This document shows positions 24,538-35,099 of a DNA stretch of 64,000 nt, piece by piece. The notes under the pieces are model-generated. The model did no database searches. It saw nothing but the letters and a program-made list of their open reading frames with translations, and had not been told where the DNA came from. Within the stretch, counting starts at the first letter, position 1. Each line of letters begins with the position of its first letter. A program made the position numbers and the translations under genes. This DNA comes from Devosia oryziradicis (GTDB taxonomy: Bacteria > Pseudomonadota > Alphaproteobacteria > Rhizobiales > Devosiaceae): positions 3,259,001-3,323,000 of the forward strand of contig NZ_CP068047.1 in the NCBI RefSeq assembly GCF_016698645.1, written 5' to 3'.

Positions 24538-25965
24538 ATGGCGATGCACAACCGACACGATGGCGAGCCGCTTGGACGGCTACTGCTGATCGATGGCGAC
24601 GACAAGCATGCCCCGCTGGTTGCCGAAACGCTGGTCCAGAGCCTGGGCGAGGGCGTACGCATCACTGTCGCGGCCGGCGGAAAGCAGGCAGCCGAGCTGC
24701 TGCGCGACGCGAGCTTCGACATCATCCTGGCCGATCTCTCCTGCCTGGGCGACCTCAGCGAGCGCAGCGACGATGCGGTGGCCCGCCTGGTACGCCTGTC
24801 GGACGGCGCACTGTTTGTTGCCGTATCCGATGGCGCCTCGGTTTCGGCAGCGGTTGGCGCCATGCGCGCCGGCGCCCATGACTATGTGGTCAAGCCCGTC
24901 AACGGCCCGGCCATGGCCGGCCGCATAGGCGAACTGGCACAGCGCCATGGCAAGAGCCGTGCGCTCAGTATCGCGCCGCGCGTCGAACGCCGGTCGGACT
25001 TTGCCGGGTTCATCGGCGCCTCCAGCGCCATGCAATTCGTCTATGAGCAGATCGGACGCATCGCGGCGTCCTCGGCGCCGGTTTTCATCACCGGCGAAAG
25101 CGGCACCGGCAAGGATGTCTGCGCAGAAGCCCTGCACGCAACCGGCCCGCGTTTCGGCAAGCGCCTGGTGGCGATCAATTGCGCCGCCATTCCGCGCGAC
25201 CTGATGGAAAGCGAGCTGTTCGGGGTGGCGCGCGGCGCCTTCACCGGCGCGCATGACGATCGCAAGGGCGCGGCAGAACTGGCCGATGGTGGCACGCTCT
25301 TCCTCGACGAAATCGGCGAGATGGACCTGTCGCTCCAGTCCAAGCTGCTGCGGTTCCTGCAGACCGGGACACTGAGCCGCGTCGGCGAATCAGGGGTGCG
25401 GCAGGTCGATGTGCGGGTCATCTGCGCCACCAACCGCAATCCGATGCAACTGATTTCGGAGAAGCGTTTCCGCGAGGACCTGTTCTACCGCTTGCATGTG
25501 CTGCCGATCCACCTGCCGCCACTCCGGCAGCGGCCCACCGATGTGATGGTGCTGGCCCGACACTTCCTGGCGCGCTACGCAGCCGAGGAGCACAAGCATT
25601 TCTCGGGCTTCGCCCCCGATGTTGCAGGCCTCCTGACATCAGCGGAATGGCCGGGCAATGTGCGCCAGCTGCAGAACCTGGTGCGTCGACTCGTGGTCAT
25701 GTGCGATGGCGGGGAAATCACCATGCCGATGCTGCTGGCCGCCGATATAGAATCGCGCGGCGTGGCGACCCCGGCGGAGCCGGTTGCGCGCGGCGAGCGC
25801 CGCCAGGCGATCCTGCCGATGTGGCAGCAGGAGCAGCGCATCATCGAAGACGCTATCGCCAGCTTTGGCGGCAATGTCTCGCTGGCCGCCGCGGCGCTGG
25901 AGATCAGCCCCTCGACTATCTACCGCAAGCGCCAGGGCTGGTCGGAAATGGCGGCGGCCGGGTAG
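24538..25965 (+). CDS. Sigma-54-dependent response regulator (NtrC-type)
   Basis: A 475-residue activator of RpoN-dependent promoters. It has a receiver domain (about 10-125: LLLIDGDD, the phospho-acceptor aspartate in IILADLS, and the lysine in DYVVKPVNG), the AAA+ domain with Walker A GESGTGKD near residue 186, the sigma-54 contact loop GAFTGA at 233-238, GGTLFLDEIGEM, and R-finger region WPGNVRQLQNL. The C-terminal Fis-type helix-turn-helix (GGNVSLAAAALEISPSTIYRKR) follows. The start at 24538 (MAMHNRHDG) is chosen; an ATG at 24487 is less likely. No partner histidine kinase gene is adjacent, so the signal is unknown. Confidence 0.93.
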   Translation: MAMHNRHDGEPLGRLLLIDGDDKHAPLVAETLVQSLGEGVRITVAAGGKQAAELLRDASFDIILADLSCLGDLSERSDDAVARLVRLSDGALFVAVSDGASVSAAVGAMRAGAHDYVVKPVNGPAMAGRIGELAQRHGKSRALSIAPRVERRSDFAGFIGASSAMQFVYEQIGRIAASSAPVFITGESGTGKDVCAEALHATGPRFGKRLVAINCAAIPRDLMESELFGVARGAFTGAHDDRKGAAELADGGTLFLDEIGEMDLSLQSKLLRFLQTGTLSRVGESGVRQVDVRVICATNRNPMQLISEKRFREDLFYRLHVLPIHLPPLRQRPTDVMVLARHFLARYAAEEHKHFSGFAPDVAGLLTSAEWPGNVRQLQNLVRRLVVMCDGGEITMPMLLAADIESRGVATPAEPVARGERRQAILPMWQQEQRIIEDAIASFGGNVSLAAAALEISPSTIYRKRQGWSEMAAAG

Positions 25966-25972
25966 GCTCAGG

Positions 25973-26938
25973 CTACGGCGTATTGGCCTCGCGGGCCTTG
26001 GTCCGATCGAGCCCCAGATAATGCTCGCGCAGGATCACCGCGATGCCTGACAGCACGATGATCACGGCCCCCACGATCATCGTCATGGTGGGCACATCGC
26101 CGAACACGGCGAAACCGATGATCAGGGTAAGCAGCAACGAGACATATTCAAAGGGCGCAATGACCGACATGTCGGCATAGCGATAGGACGAGGTCATCAG
26201 CAATTGACCGAGGCCGCCGGCAAAGCCTGCGCCGATCAGCAGCGCCGCCTGTTCGGGGGTGGGCACAGCCCAGCCGAAGGGAATGGTCAGCAGCGACATC
26301 AGGCTGGCGCTGATGAAGAAATAGAGGACGATGGACTCCGTGCGTTCGGTCCGCGTTAGGTTGCGCACCTGCATCAGGGCAAAGGCCGTCACCACGGCGC
26401 CGCCGAAAGCGGCGATCGCCCCGATCGCTTCGCTGTTGCCGAGCGGCTGGCCGCTGGTGAATAGGGTCAGGCGCGGCCACAGGATGATCAGAACACCGAC
26501 CAGGCCGACGATGACGGCGGTCCAGCGGAAAACATGGACCCGTTCCTTGAGCAGGATGGCGCTGAACACCACGATCAGCAGCGGCGCCGCGTAACCGATG
26601 GCCGTGGCTTCAGGCAGCGGAAGCCGCGTCAGGGCGAAAAAGCCAAGACCCATCGAGGTCGCCCCGACCAATGCACGCAGGATATGTCCGAAGGGGCGCT
26701 TGGTATGAAGCGCCTTGCCAAGCTGCCGACGCCAGAAGAGCCAGGCCACGACAGGCAGGATGGCAAAGAAGCAGCGGAAAAACACCAGTTCGCCGGCAGG
26801 GATGGTTTCGGTCGCCTTGAGCAGGGTCGCCATGATCACAAAGAAGCAGACCGACACCACCTTGAGCGTAATGCCACGCAGCGGTCCGCCCCGATGTCGT
26901 TCGGAGCCAGGGCCGGCTTCTGGTGCGGGAGTGGTCAC
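25973..26938 (-). CDS. EamA/DMT-family transporter
   Basis: A 321-residue inner-membrane protein with ten predicted helices in two EamA repeats (first near ITLKVVSVCFFVIMATLLK to VVFSAILLKERV, second from EAIGAIAAFGGAVVTAFAL to GDVPTMTMIVGAVIIV). Such proteins export or import small metabolites; the substrate cannot be read from sequence. I place the start at GTG 26938 (VTTPAPEAGPG), with GAG seven bases upstream; a TTG at 26962 abutting the previous stop is possible. It follows a 64-residue gene on the same strand and converges on the sigma-54 activator. Confidence 0.9.
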   Translation of the reverse strand: MTTPAPEAGPGSERHRGGPLRGITLKVVSVCFFVIMATLLKATETIPAGELVFFRCFFAILPVVAWLFWRRQLGKALHTKRPFGHILRALVGATSMGLGFFALTRLPLPEATAIGYAAPLLIVVFSAILLKERVHVFRWTAVIVGLVGVLIILWPRLTLFTSGQPLGNSEAIGAIAAFGGAVVTAFALMQVRNLTRTERTESIVLYFFISASLMSLLTIPFGWAVPTPEQAALLIGAGFAGGLGQLLMTSSYRYADMSVIAPFEYVSLLLTLIIGFAVFGDVPTMTMIVGAVIIVLSGIAVILREHYLGLDRTKAREANTP

Positions 26939-26962
26939 GGCAGTCTCGTGGTGTAGCCGCAA

Positions 26963-27157
26963 TCAGCGGCCGGAGGCTTGCTCCAGCTTTTCCTTGGCGA
27001 TGCGCGCGGTGGCGAATGCCTTGTGCTCGGGCCCGACGGCCGAGCCCGACTTGACCACCTTGCCGGCGGTATCGAGGATTTCCCAATGCCAGTTGGCGTT
27101 CGGGCCGCTGCCGCCCTTGAGGCGCAGTTTGATCTGAAGGGTATTGTCCTGGGTCAT
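26963..27157 (-). CDS. Small conserved-type protein, unknown function
   Basis: A 64-residue protein, MTQDNTLQIKLRLKGGSG at the N-terminus, then NWHWEILDTAGKVVKSG and AFATARIAKEKLEQ. The beta-strand-rich core with W-x-W followed by DTAGKVV resembles small DUF1508/YegP-like modules, but the match is weak. The ATG is clear and the frame ends just before the EamA gene, suggesting co-transcription. No catalytic residues are evident. Confidence 0.7.
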   Translation of the reverse strand: MTQDNTLQIKLRLKGGSGPNANWHWEILDTAGKVVKSGSAVGPEHKAFATARIAKEKLEQASGR

Positions 27158-27345
27158 GGGGGCGTTATGGCCCAGGTTGACGCGTGGGGAAAGGGGGATG
27201 GCGGGAAAAGTTGGTCCGCGCCCGGACCAAGCGCTTATCCCCCTCGTCGGAAACCAACGTATCTTTCCCCATCATCCCGCGCGGGCGGCCTGCAGGCTTC
27301 GAGCCGGCCGCAGGCAATATCCCTCCAGGCGGCGCTTCGGCACGC

Positions 27346-27708
27346 CTAAACCTCCGAATGAAGGTACTCGATCCTGTCCCCCCAGAAAGCCAGGTAGTCC
27401 CGGATCGGCTCAACCAGCGGACATGGATCGGGGTAGTACCACACCTGGTTGGGTCCGTCGGCGGTAAGGGTCTTGAGGTTGTAATAGTGCGCCTCGCCCT
27501 TGTACGGGCAGGTGGTCCGGTACTCGGACATTTCGAGCACATCCTCGCGTACGTCCGCGCGTGGCAGATAGATGCGCAGGGGTGCACCAGGCTCGTCCAG
27601 TTCCAGCGCGTTGAGCGACGAGCCGATCTCGGCATCGTCGAACAGCACATGCACCCGGCCCTTGGCGGGCCTGATCTTGATATCCTTGTCCAGACATTGA
27701 CGCGTCAT
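27346..27708 (-). CDS. DUF427 domain protein
   Basis: A 120-residue protein with the DUF427 pattern RVHVLFDDAEIGSS, then YLPRADVREDVLEMSEYRTTCPYKGEAHYYNL, and PDPCPLVEPIRDYLAFW near the end. The conserved T-x-C-P-Y-K-G-x-A and the aromatic residues define a small pocket in solved family members, but the biochemical role is unknown. It lies upstream of, and divergent from, groESL. The gap of about 190 bases on its 3' side contains short hairpins only. Confidence 0.92.
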   Translation of the reverse strand: MTRQCLDKDIKIRPAKGRVHVLFDDAEIGSSLNALELDEPGAPLRIYLPRADVREDVLEMSEYRTTCPYKGEAHYYNLKTLTADGPNQVWYYPDPCPLVEPIRDYLAFWGDRIEYLHSEV

Positions 27709-27776
27709 GTTGTCCTGCCATGTAGGGAAAACGCTATGAGCTTCAACGCACGAGAAGAAAGGCGGTTCACCCGACC

Positions 27777-27805
27777 TTGACTCCCCATTGGGCCAGCCAT
27801 ATATC
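27777..27805 (+). promoter_or_regulatory. groESL promoter
   Basis: TTGACT (27777-27782) and TATATC (27800-27805) are spaced by 17 bases, a good sigma-70-type promoter. The wider CCTTGACTC...CCATATATCC also resembles alphaproteobacterial heat-shock (RpoH) promoters. It sits just upstream of the CIRCE operator. Confidence 0.65.
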
Positions 27806-27817
27806 CCCGCTCACCTG

Positions 27818-27844
27818 TTGGCACTCTATAAAGGTGAGTGCTAA
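27818..27844 (+). promoter_or_regulatory. CIRCE operator (HrcA binding site)
   Basis: TTGGCACTC-N9-GAGTGCTAA matches the CIRCE consensus TTAGCACTC-N9-GAGTGCTAA at 17 of 18 arm positions. It overlaps the expected transcript start of groESL and lies 45 bases before the groES ATG. HrcA repression of groESL through CIRCE is well established in alphaproteobacteria. Confidence 0.95.
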
Positions 27845-27888
27845 CAGCACAGAAATTGCATTCGAAATTGCTGCCATAGGAGCAAATC

Positions 27889-28179
27889 ATGGGCTTTCGT
27901 CCTCTGCACGACCGCGTGGTCGTCCGTCGCCTCGACAGCGAAGAAAAGACCAAGGGCGGGATCATCATCCCGGACACCGCCAAGGAAAAGCCGAGTGAAG
28001 GCGTGATCGTTTCGGTGGGCCCCGGCGCCCGCGACGAATCGGGCAAGGTCAACGCCCTGGACGTGAAGGCTGGCGATCGCGTGCTGTTCGGCAAGTGGAG
28101 CGGCACCGAGGTCAAGCTCAACGGCGAAGACCTGCTGATCATGAAGGAATCCGACATCATGGGCATCGTCGAGGGCTAA
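27889..28179 (+). CDS. groES: Co-chaperonin GroES
   Basis: The 96-residue, heptameric lid of the GroEL chamber. It opens [21 protein letters not shown], has the mobile loop [16 protein letters not shown], and ends with [15 protein letters not shown]. The ATG has AGGAGC upstream. Transcription should come from the promoter at 27777 under HrcA/CIRCE control and run into groEL. Confidence 0.98.
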   Translation: MGFRPLHDRVVVRRLDSEEKTKGGIIIPDTAKEKPSEGVIVSVGPGARDESGKVNALDVKAGDRVLFGKWSGTEVKLNGEDLLIMKESDIMGIVEG

Positions 28180-28216
28180 GTCCTCCCCTGCCCCGTTGTC
28201 TCAACTCACTCTTTAA

Positions 28217-29869
<1,653 letters not shown>

Positions 29870-30027
29870 TTCGCGAAAGCGAACTAGGTCTTCCTTCGCT
29901 CACAGGCCGTATCGCGGTCGGCATAAGTGCCGACCGCTGGCCCTCTGCGAGGCGGGCGACGGCCGGGCGGCCTTGCCGCCTGAAGAGAGCTTCGAGGTTC
30001 GTTTCTTCCCAGTCACGAACGTCGCGG

Positions 30028-30057
30028 AAAGCCCCGGTGGAGACACCGGGGCTTTTT
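30028..30057 (+). terminator. Rho-independent terminator of groESL
   Basis: GCCCCGGTG (30031-30039), loop GAGA, CACCGGGGC (30044-30052), then TTTTTC. This 9-bp GC stem with a T tract is the clearest intrinsic terminator in the window. It lies about 160 bases after the groEL stop; the intervening stretch 29870-30027 holds a shorter hairpin (GCGGTCGGC/GCCGACCGC) but no gene. Confidence 0.92.
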
Positions 30058-30107
30058 CTTGTCCCCGCACACGAATACGCTGTCACCATTCGTTCAATGA
30101 GGACTCC

Positions 30108-30335
30108 ATGCGGACACCCCGACGCGGCAGCGCAATCGACAATGCCGAGGCCGCTTTCAAGGCGGCAACAACCAAGCCGGTTTCGGCGCCGGCCAAATCG
30201 GCCACGCCACCAGAAGGCAAGGAAATTGTCAGCCTGCGGCTCGACCGCTCCGTGCTCGACCATTTCCAGGAGGACGGTCCAGGCTGGCAGGACAGGATCA
30301 ATGCGGCCCTCAGGGTCGCCGCCGGGCTCGATTAG
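30108..30335 (+). CDS. BrnA-like (DUF4415) antitoxin-type protein without a visible toxin
   Basis: A 75-residue basic protein. The C-terminal half, EIVSLRLDRSVLDHFQEDGP and GWQDRINAALRVAAG, is the ribbon-helix-helix signature of BrnA/DUF4415 antitoxins, which bind DNA as dimers and neutralise BrnT RNase toxins. The N-terminus is alanine/lysine-rich and probably flexible. The ATG at 30108 has GAGGA nearby. No BrnT-like gene lies on either side: upstream is the groESL terminator and downstream a Sel1-repeat gene. It may be an orphan regulator or a remnant. Confidence 0.8.
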   Translation: MRTPRRGSAIDNAEAAFKAATTKPVSAPAKSATPPEGKEIVSLRLDRSVLDHFQEDGPGWQDRINAALRVAAGLD

Positions 30336-30420
30336 TCCCCCGTTACCGGGGGTGCCCTTTTGCCCATTTGACAGCAAGGTGCCGACGTTTCATTTTCCGG
30401 GAACTGGAGTGAGGGGGCTT

Positions 30421-31296
30421 ATGATGTCCATGCGTTTTGTTGTGGCCGCGGTTTTTCTCGTGTCGCTGAATTTTGCCGCCACTGGCGATGCCTTCGCGCA
30501 AAAGACCAAGACCAAGGGTAACGCACCCCAGGTCACTCAGCCCCAGAGCAGCAGGCTCGACCCCAACGATCCGGACGATCTCGAAACGATCCTCGACCAG
30601 GGCGATGCCGCCTACTTCGTCGAAGAGGGTAAGACGCCGGACTATGCCTATGCCTTCGAAATGTATTCACTGGCCGCCGAGGCAAACGATGCCTATGCGA
30701 TGAACCGCATCGGATTGATGTATGACCGGGGCGAATATGTAGCCCAGGACTTCGACGAAGCCTTCGACTGGTATCTCAAGGCTGCCGAGGCCGGCCTGCC
30801 GGCGGCACAGAGCAATGTGGGCAGCATGTACAATGCCGGTGACGGCGTGCGGCAGGACTATGCAGAGGCGCTGCGCTGGTTCCGCATGGCTGCCGACAAT
30901 GGCTATGCCTATGCCATGTACGCATTGGGCGACATGTACCTGGCCGGCAATGGCGTAGCCAAGGATGCCGAAGAGGCCACCGCCTGGTACCAGAAAGCGT
31001 CCGATGGCGGGGACGCCAACGGTCACTGGTCGCTATCGCTGCGCTATCTCTATGGCGATGGCGTGGGCAAGGACACGCAGCGCGCCGCCGAACTCGCCTA
31101 TCTGGCGCTGACCAATGGGCTGCAGGTGGCGCTCGACGAGTTCAAGGACATCCGCAACGCCGATACCTCGCCCAACTATCGGCGCGCCATCCAGGAAATG
31201 CTCAAGCGCGACGGTTTCTACAACGGCACGATCGACGGCAGTTTTGGCCCGGCGACGCAGCGCGCCATCGCTGCGGCCTTCGGCTCGGCGCTCTAG
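30421..31296 (+). CDS. Secreted Sel1-repeat protein with peptidoglycan-binding-like C-terminus
   Basis: The 291-residue product has a signal peptide (MRFVVAAVFLVSLNFAATGDAFA) and then four or more Sel1/TPR-like repeats: AYAFEMYSLAAEANDAYAMN, then units such as AFDWYLKAAEAGLPAAQ, ALRWFRMAADNGYAYAM and ATAWYQKASDGGDANGH, each followed by G-x-M/R-Y-x-x-G-x-G-V-x-x-D. The C-terminus (MLKRDGFYNGTIDGSFGPAT) matches a half peptidoglycan-binding type 1 repeat. Such proteins often scaffold periplasmic complexes. Three clustered ATGs (30421, 30424, 30430) make the exact start uncertain. Its TAG shares CTAG with the convergent gene. Confidence 0.9.
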   Translation: MMSMRFVVAAVFLVSLNFAATGDAFAQKTKTKGNAPQVTQPQSSRLDPNDPDDLETILDQGDAAYFVEEGKTPDYAYAFEMYSLAAEANDAYAMNRIGLMYDRGEYVAQDFDEAFDWYLKAAEAGLPAAQSNVGSMYNAGDGVRQDYAEALRWFRMAADNGYAYAMYALGDMYLAGNGVAKDAEEATAWYQKASDGGDANGHWSLSLRYLYGDGVGKDTQRAAELAYLALTNGLQVALDEFKDIRNADTSPNYRRAIQEMLKRDGFYNGTIDGSFGPATQRAIAAAFGSAL

Positions 31297-32039
31297 AAGA
31301 ACAATAGGCGCAAAGCCAGGGCGATCGAGACAACGACGACCAACGGTCGGATGATGCGCGCGCCGTAGCGGATGCCGGTGCGCGCCCCGATATAGCCGCC
31401 GGCCAACTGCCCGCTGGCCATGGCGATGGCCGCAGGCCAGACCACATCGCCCGAAGGGATGAAGATGGTCAGCGCCGCCAGGTTGGACACCAGGTTGAGA
31501 ATCTTGGTGTTGCCCGATGCGCGGGTTAATCCAAGTCCGAACAGCATGACGAAGCCGATGGTGAGGAACGAGCCGGTCCCGGGCCCGAAGACTCCATCAT
31601 AAAAGCCGACCAGCATGCCCATGACCGGCACGAAAAGGCCAAACGGCAGACGCGCGGCCTTGTCGGCATCGGACAGGTTGGGCGCGAACAGGAAGTAGAG
31701 CGCGATGCCGATCAGCGCCACGGGGACGGCAACATCAAGCAGACTGACGTCGATCTGCTTGACCACCAGCGCACCCATCAGGCTGCCGGCATAGGTCAGC
31801 GCGATAGCCGGGACCAGCGCCTTGAGCGAGACGAAGCCGCGGCGCCAATAGGTCAGCGCGGCCATGCCCGTTCCAAACACCGATTGCAGCTTGTTGGTGG
31901 CCAGGGCCGAAACCGGTGGCAGCCCGGCCGAGAGCAGGGCGGGCAGCGCGATCATGCCGCCACCGCCGGCAATGGCATCGACGAAGCCGGCCAGCATGCC
32001 GACACAGGCGAGCGCCACGAGAATCAGGGGGTCGAGCAT
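31293..32039 (-). CDS. TSUP-family (TauE/SafE) membrane permease
   Basis: A 248-residue protein with about eight helices and the TSUP hallmarks GFVDAIAGGGGMIALPALL near the N-terminus, FGTGMAALTYWRRG, and GFYDGVFGPGTGSFLTIGF at the start of the second half. The family exports sulfite, sulfoacetate or related organosulfur anions; substrate is not predictable. ATG 32039 is preferred over a TTG nine bases earlier. It follows a glycosyltransferase gene by 15 bases on the same strand and converges on the Sel1 gene. Confidence 0.93.
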   Translation of the reverse strand: MLDPLILVALACVGMLAGFVDAIAGGGGMIALPALLSAGLPPVSALATNKLQSVFGTGMAALTYWRRGFVSLKALVPAIALTYAGSLMGALVVKQIDVSLLDVAVPVALIGIALYFLFAPNLSDADKAARLPFGLFVPVMGMLVGFYDGVFGPGTGSFLTIGFVMLFGLGLTRASGNTKILNLVSNLAALTIFIPSGDVVWPAAIAMASGQLAGGYIGARTGIRYGARIIRPLVVVVSIALALRLLFF

Positions 32040-32054
32040 GGAATCCAAGGTGCG

Positions 32055-33266
32055 TTAGGGCGCGTTTCGACGCGCTGCGGAGTCGTCGGCCATGCGACGT
32101 TCATAGATGGGAATGTTGATCATCGATGACATGAAGCCGCTCATCATCATCTGGAAGCCGGATACCAGGGCCGTCAATGCCAGGATGACCGGTCGCATGG
32201 TGCTGCTGGGGTCGAGCGGCCCGAAATCGCGCGCCGCCCATTCCGATATGCCCCAGACCAGCGAAATGATGCCCACCAGCATCAGCGCCAACGCGACCAG
32301 CAGGATGCGCTCGAGCGTCAGCGCCTCGAGCAGGCGATCATGGGTGCCCGAGCGCGGGATGAAGCCGTAGCGCGAAGCAAACCGCCGACCGATGATGGCG
32401 AAGGTTATCGACTGCAGGCCCACGATGATGCAGAGCGCCGCCACCAGGAAGGTGTGGATGTCGAGCGAGGTCCGACCCAGATGCAGGGGGCCGGGCAGCA
32501 GGATGGCGCCGAGCAGCAGGCCCGCGGTCAGCAGCGCGATACCGGGATAGAGAAACAGCCAGCGCGGCGAGAACAGCAGCAGGAAGCGCAAATGGCGCCA
32601 GCCATCGCGGAAGGAGCGCAGGTGGGGCGGGCGCGAGCGCCCATCCTTGGCCAGCGTGGTTGGAACCTCGCGAATATCGAGCTGGGCCAGGGTCGCCTTG
32701 ACCACCATTTCGGAAGCGAATTCCATCCCCGCGGTGCGCAGGTTGAGGCCGAGGATCGCAGCGCGGGAAAAGCCGCGCAGCCCACAATGGAAATCTCCGA
32801 TCGAGGCGCGGAAGAACAGCCGCCCGATGGCACTGAGCACCGGGTTACCGACATAGCGGTGCAGCCAGGGCATGGCACCGGGTGCTATGCCGCCGCTGAA
32901 GCGATTGCCCATGACCAGGTCGGCACCGGCCCGCAGCTGGTCCACAAATGCGTCCAGTCTGGAAAAATCGTAGCTGTCGTCGGCATCGCCCATGATGACG
33001 AAGCGGCCGCGCGCCGCCTGGATGCCGCCGCCCAGGGCCGCACCATAGCCGCGCTCTGGCACAGGCACGACCCGGGCGCCAAGTGTGTCGGCTATGGCCT
33101 GCGAGCCATCCGTCGAGCCATTGTCGGCCACCACGATTTCACCGGCAATGCCCGTGCGTTCGAGAAAGGCACGCGCCTTGCCGATGCAGGCGGCCAGCGT
33201 CTCGGTCTCGTTGAGACACGGCATCAGGATGGTCAATTCGAGCGTATCGGCCAATCTGCCCCCCAA
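32055..33266 (-). CDS. Family 2 glycosyltransferase with C-terminal membrane helices
   Basis: A 403-residue GT-A enzyme of the dolichyl-phosphate-mannose-synthase-like group: MPCLNETETLAACI, VVADNGSTDGS, then the metal-binding GDADDSYDF (DxD) and RFSGGIAPGAMPWLHRYVGN, with FHCGLRGF in the acceptor region. Two to four hydrophobic helices follow from about residue 240, so it probably glycosylates a polyprenyl phosphate at the inner membrane. The first start available is TTG 33266; another TTG at 33254 has GGGGGG just upstream, and no ATG precedes the catalytic domain, so the start is uncertain. Confidence 0.9.
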   Translation of the reverse strand: MGGRLADTLELTILMPCLNETETLAACIGKARAFLERTGIAGEIVVADNGSTDGSQAIADTLGARVVPVPERGYGAALGGGIQAARGRFVIMGDADDSYDFSRLDAFVDQLRAGADLVMGNRFSGGIAPGAMPWLHRYVGNPVLSAIGRLFFRASIGDFHCGLRGFSRAAILGLNLRTAGMEFASEMVVKATLAQLDIREVPTTLAKDGRSRPPHLRSFRDGWRHLRFLLLFSPRWLFLYPGIALLTAGLLLGAILLPGPLHLGRTSLDIHTFLVAALCIIVGLQSITFAIIGRRFASRYGFIPRSGTHDRLLEALTLERILLVALALMLVGIISLVWGISEWAARDFGPLDPSSTMRPVILALTALVSGFQMMMSGFMSSMINIPIYERRMADDSAARRNAP

Positions 33267-33330
33267 GGCCTCTTCAAAGCCTTGTGCCGTGAATCGGCAA
33301 TGGCTGGCAATCCATGGATAACCGGCGGCG

Positions 33331-34038
33331 TCAGAGAGCGGCCGACGTCCCCAACCGGGCCAGCACGGCGTCCAACTGAGATTTGCGCCCCGCCGTCCAT
33401 TGGGCTGTGCGCGAAACGATCAGGCAGGCCTCGCTCTGCAGCATCACGCCATCTTCGAGCACCCGCAGGCCGTTGGCGGCCAAGGTCGAACCGGTTGTCG
33501 TGATGTCGACCACGATGTCGGCCACGCCGGAAGCCGGTGCTGCCTCGGTGGCGCCGAGGCTCTCCACGGTTCGGTACTCGGCAATGCCCGCCCTGGCGAA
33601 ATGCTGGCGCGTGATGGTGATGTATTTGGTGGCGATGCGCAGCCAGCGGCCGTGACGGCTGCGGAAGTCGGACGCCACATCGGCAAGATCGTGCATATGG
33701 GTCACGTCGATCCAGGCGTCGGGTACGGCGACTACGACATCGGCCTGTCCAAACCCCAATGGCTTGGCAATGACAACGGAAGCCGGTCCGCTTTCGCTGG
33801 TTTCATGGATCAGGTCGCGCCCCGTGACGCCGAAATCGATGGTGCCGCGTATCAATTCGCGGGCGATTTCGGAGGCAGGATAGAAGCGGACGGTCACCTC
33901 AGGCATGCCTTCGATGGCGCCGAGATAGGAGCGCGCGCCGCCCGGGCGGGTGATGGTTAGGCCGTTGGCGGCGAACCATTCGCGGGTCAGTTCTTCGAGC
34001 CGGCCCTTGGAAGGCACGGCAAGGGTGATGCCGCTCAT
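33331..34038 (-). CDS. hisG: ATP phosphoribosyltransferase, short form
   Basis: Catalyses the first step of histidine synthesis, joining ATP and PRPP. At 235 residues it is the short HisG_S form, which lacks the regulatory C-terminal domain and needs HisZ. It shows LAVPSKGRLEE, FGVTGRDLIHE, and the PRPP-binding ADIVVDITTTGSTLAANGL. Its ATG overlaps the hisZ stop as ATGA, matching its need for an equimolar HisZ partner. Confidence 0.96.
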   Translation of the reverse strand: MSGITLAVPSKGRLEELTREWFAANGLTITRPGGARSYLGAIEGMPEVTVRFYPASEIARELIRGTIDFGVTGRDLIHETSESGPASVVIAKPLGFGQADVVVAVPDAWIDVTHMHDLADVASDFRSRHGRWLRIATKYITITRQHFARAGIAEYRTVESLGATEAAPASGVADIVVDITTTGSTLAANGLRVLEDGVMLQSEACLIVSRTAQWTAGRKSQLDAVLARLGTSAAL

Positions 34039-35099
34039 CGTGCAACCTCCGCTTCGAGGCGGTCGACCCAGACCGAGCAGCCCGATGCCGCGATGGGGGC
34101 CGTCGCGCCGAGGCGCTCGAGCAGGCGATCATACTGCCCGCCGGAGGCAAGGACTTCGCCGCTGGCGCCGGTCATTTCGAAGACGATGCCGGTATAGTAG
34201 TCGAGCCGTGGCGAGAAGCCGGCGTCGAACATCACACGCGCCTCTCCCAGGCTGTTGAGATGCCGGCGGATGGCGCGGATGGGCGCGCCAAGCATCAGCT
34301 TGTGCTGGCTGGCCAGAGCCTCGATCTGTGTCAGCGCCTGCAGAACGGGCCCGGAAATGGCGAGGTAATCGCGCAGGAGCTGCAGCGTCCCCTTCGGAAC
34401 ATGAGCGGCGTCGAGCGCCTGCTGCTCGAGATAGCGGTCGGCGATCTCCTCCGGGGTACGGCCTTCGGACAGGCTGAGACCGGCGGCGACCATCTGCTCG
34501 GTTATATCGTCGACCAGGGTCTGGCGGCTCGGCGGCTGCGCACGGGACGTATCGGGGGCGGCTTCGAGGCGGGTGAGCAGGCGGTCGAGGGCTTCGGTGT
34601 GGCCAAAGCGATTGCGGATGCGCGGGCGCCAGGCCTCCGGCATGTCGGCCTGCACCAGCAGCGCCTCGAAAAGGCCAACGCCACCCAGGCGGATATCGGG
34701 GGCTACGCCGAAAATAGAGAGCGAGGCGCGGGCGAAGGTCAGCACCTGATCGAGCGCTACATCCCCGTCGGGCTGGGCAAGCAGCTCGATGCCAGCCTGG
34801 TCGAACTCGGCAGGACCGGTTTCACGCTGGCGGAAAATCGGCCCCATATAAGAGAAGGCGGCGGGTTCGCCCACGCCGTCCTCGATATAGGCGGTCACGA
34901 TGGGGAGGGTAAAATCGGGGCGCAGGCAGTATTCCGCACCGGTCGTGTCCGATGTCAGCAACAGGCGGCGGCCGAATTCCTCGCCGGCCAGATCGAAATA
35001 GGGATCGGCCGAGAGCAGCAGCGGCGGCGTTGCGCGGCAGGCGCCCTGTGCTTCGACCAGGGCCTCCAGATTGGCGCGACGCAGGGCGGCGCCGGTCAT
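34035..35099 (-). CDS. hisZ: ATP phosphoribosyltransferase regulatory subunit HisZ
   Basis: A 354-residue catalytically inactive paralogue of histidyl-tRNA synthetase that activates short HisG and confers histidine feedback. It keeps the class II fold blocks ([42 protein letters not shown], and [15 protein letters not shown]) but lacks the tRNA anticodon domain. It overlaps both neighbours by ATGA. Placement directly after hisS puts the enzyme and its inactive copy side by side. Confidence 0.94.
   Translation of the reverse strand: MTGAALRRANLEALVEAQGACRATPPLLLSADPYFDLAGEEFGRRLLLTSDTTGAEYCLRPDFTLPIVTAYIEDGVGEPAAFSYMGPIFRQRETGPAEFDQAGIELLAQPDGDVALDQVLTFARASLSIFGVAPDIRLGGVGLFEALLVQADMPEAWRPRIRNRFGHTEALDRLLTRLEAAPDTSRAQPPSRQTLVDDITEQMVAAGLSLSEGRTPEEIADRYLEQQALDAAHVPKGTLQLLRDYLAISGPVLQALTQIEALASQHKLMLGAPIRAIRRHLNSLGEARVMFDAGFSPRLDYYTGIVFEMTGASGEVLASGGQYDRLLERLGATAPIAASGCSVWVDRLEAEVAR

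Noticed and set aside
27211..27230. TTGGTCCG-N4-CGGACCAA hairpin in the gap after the DUF427 gene
   Set aside because: It lacks a T tract and is distant from gene ends, so neither a terminator nor an operator can be supported.
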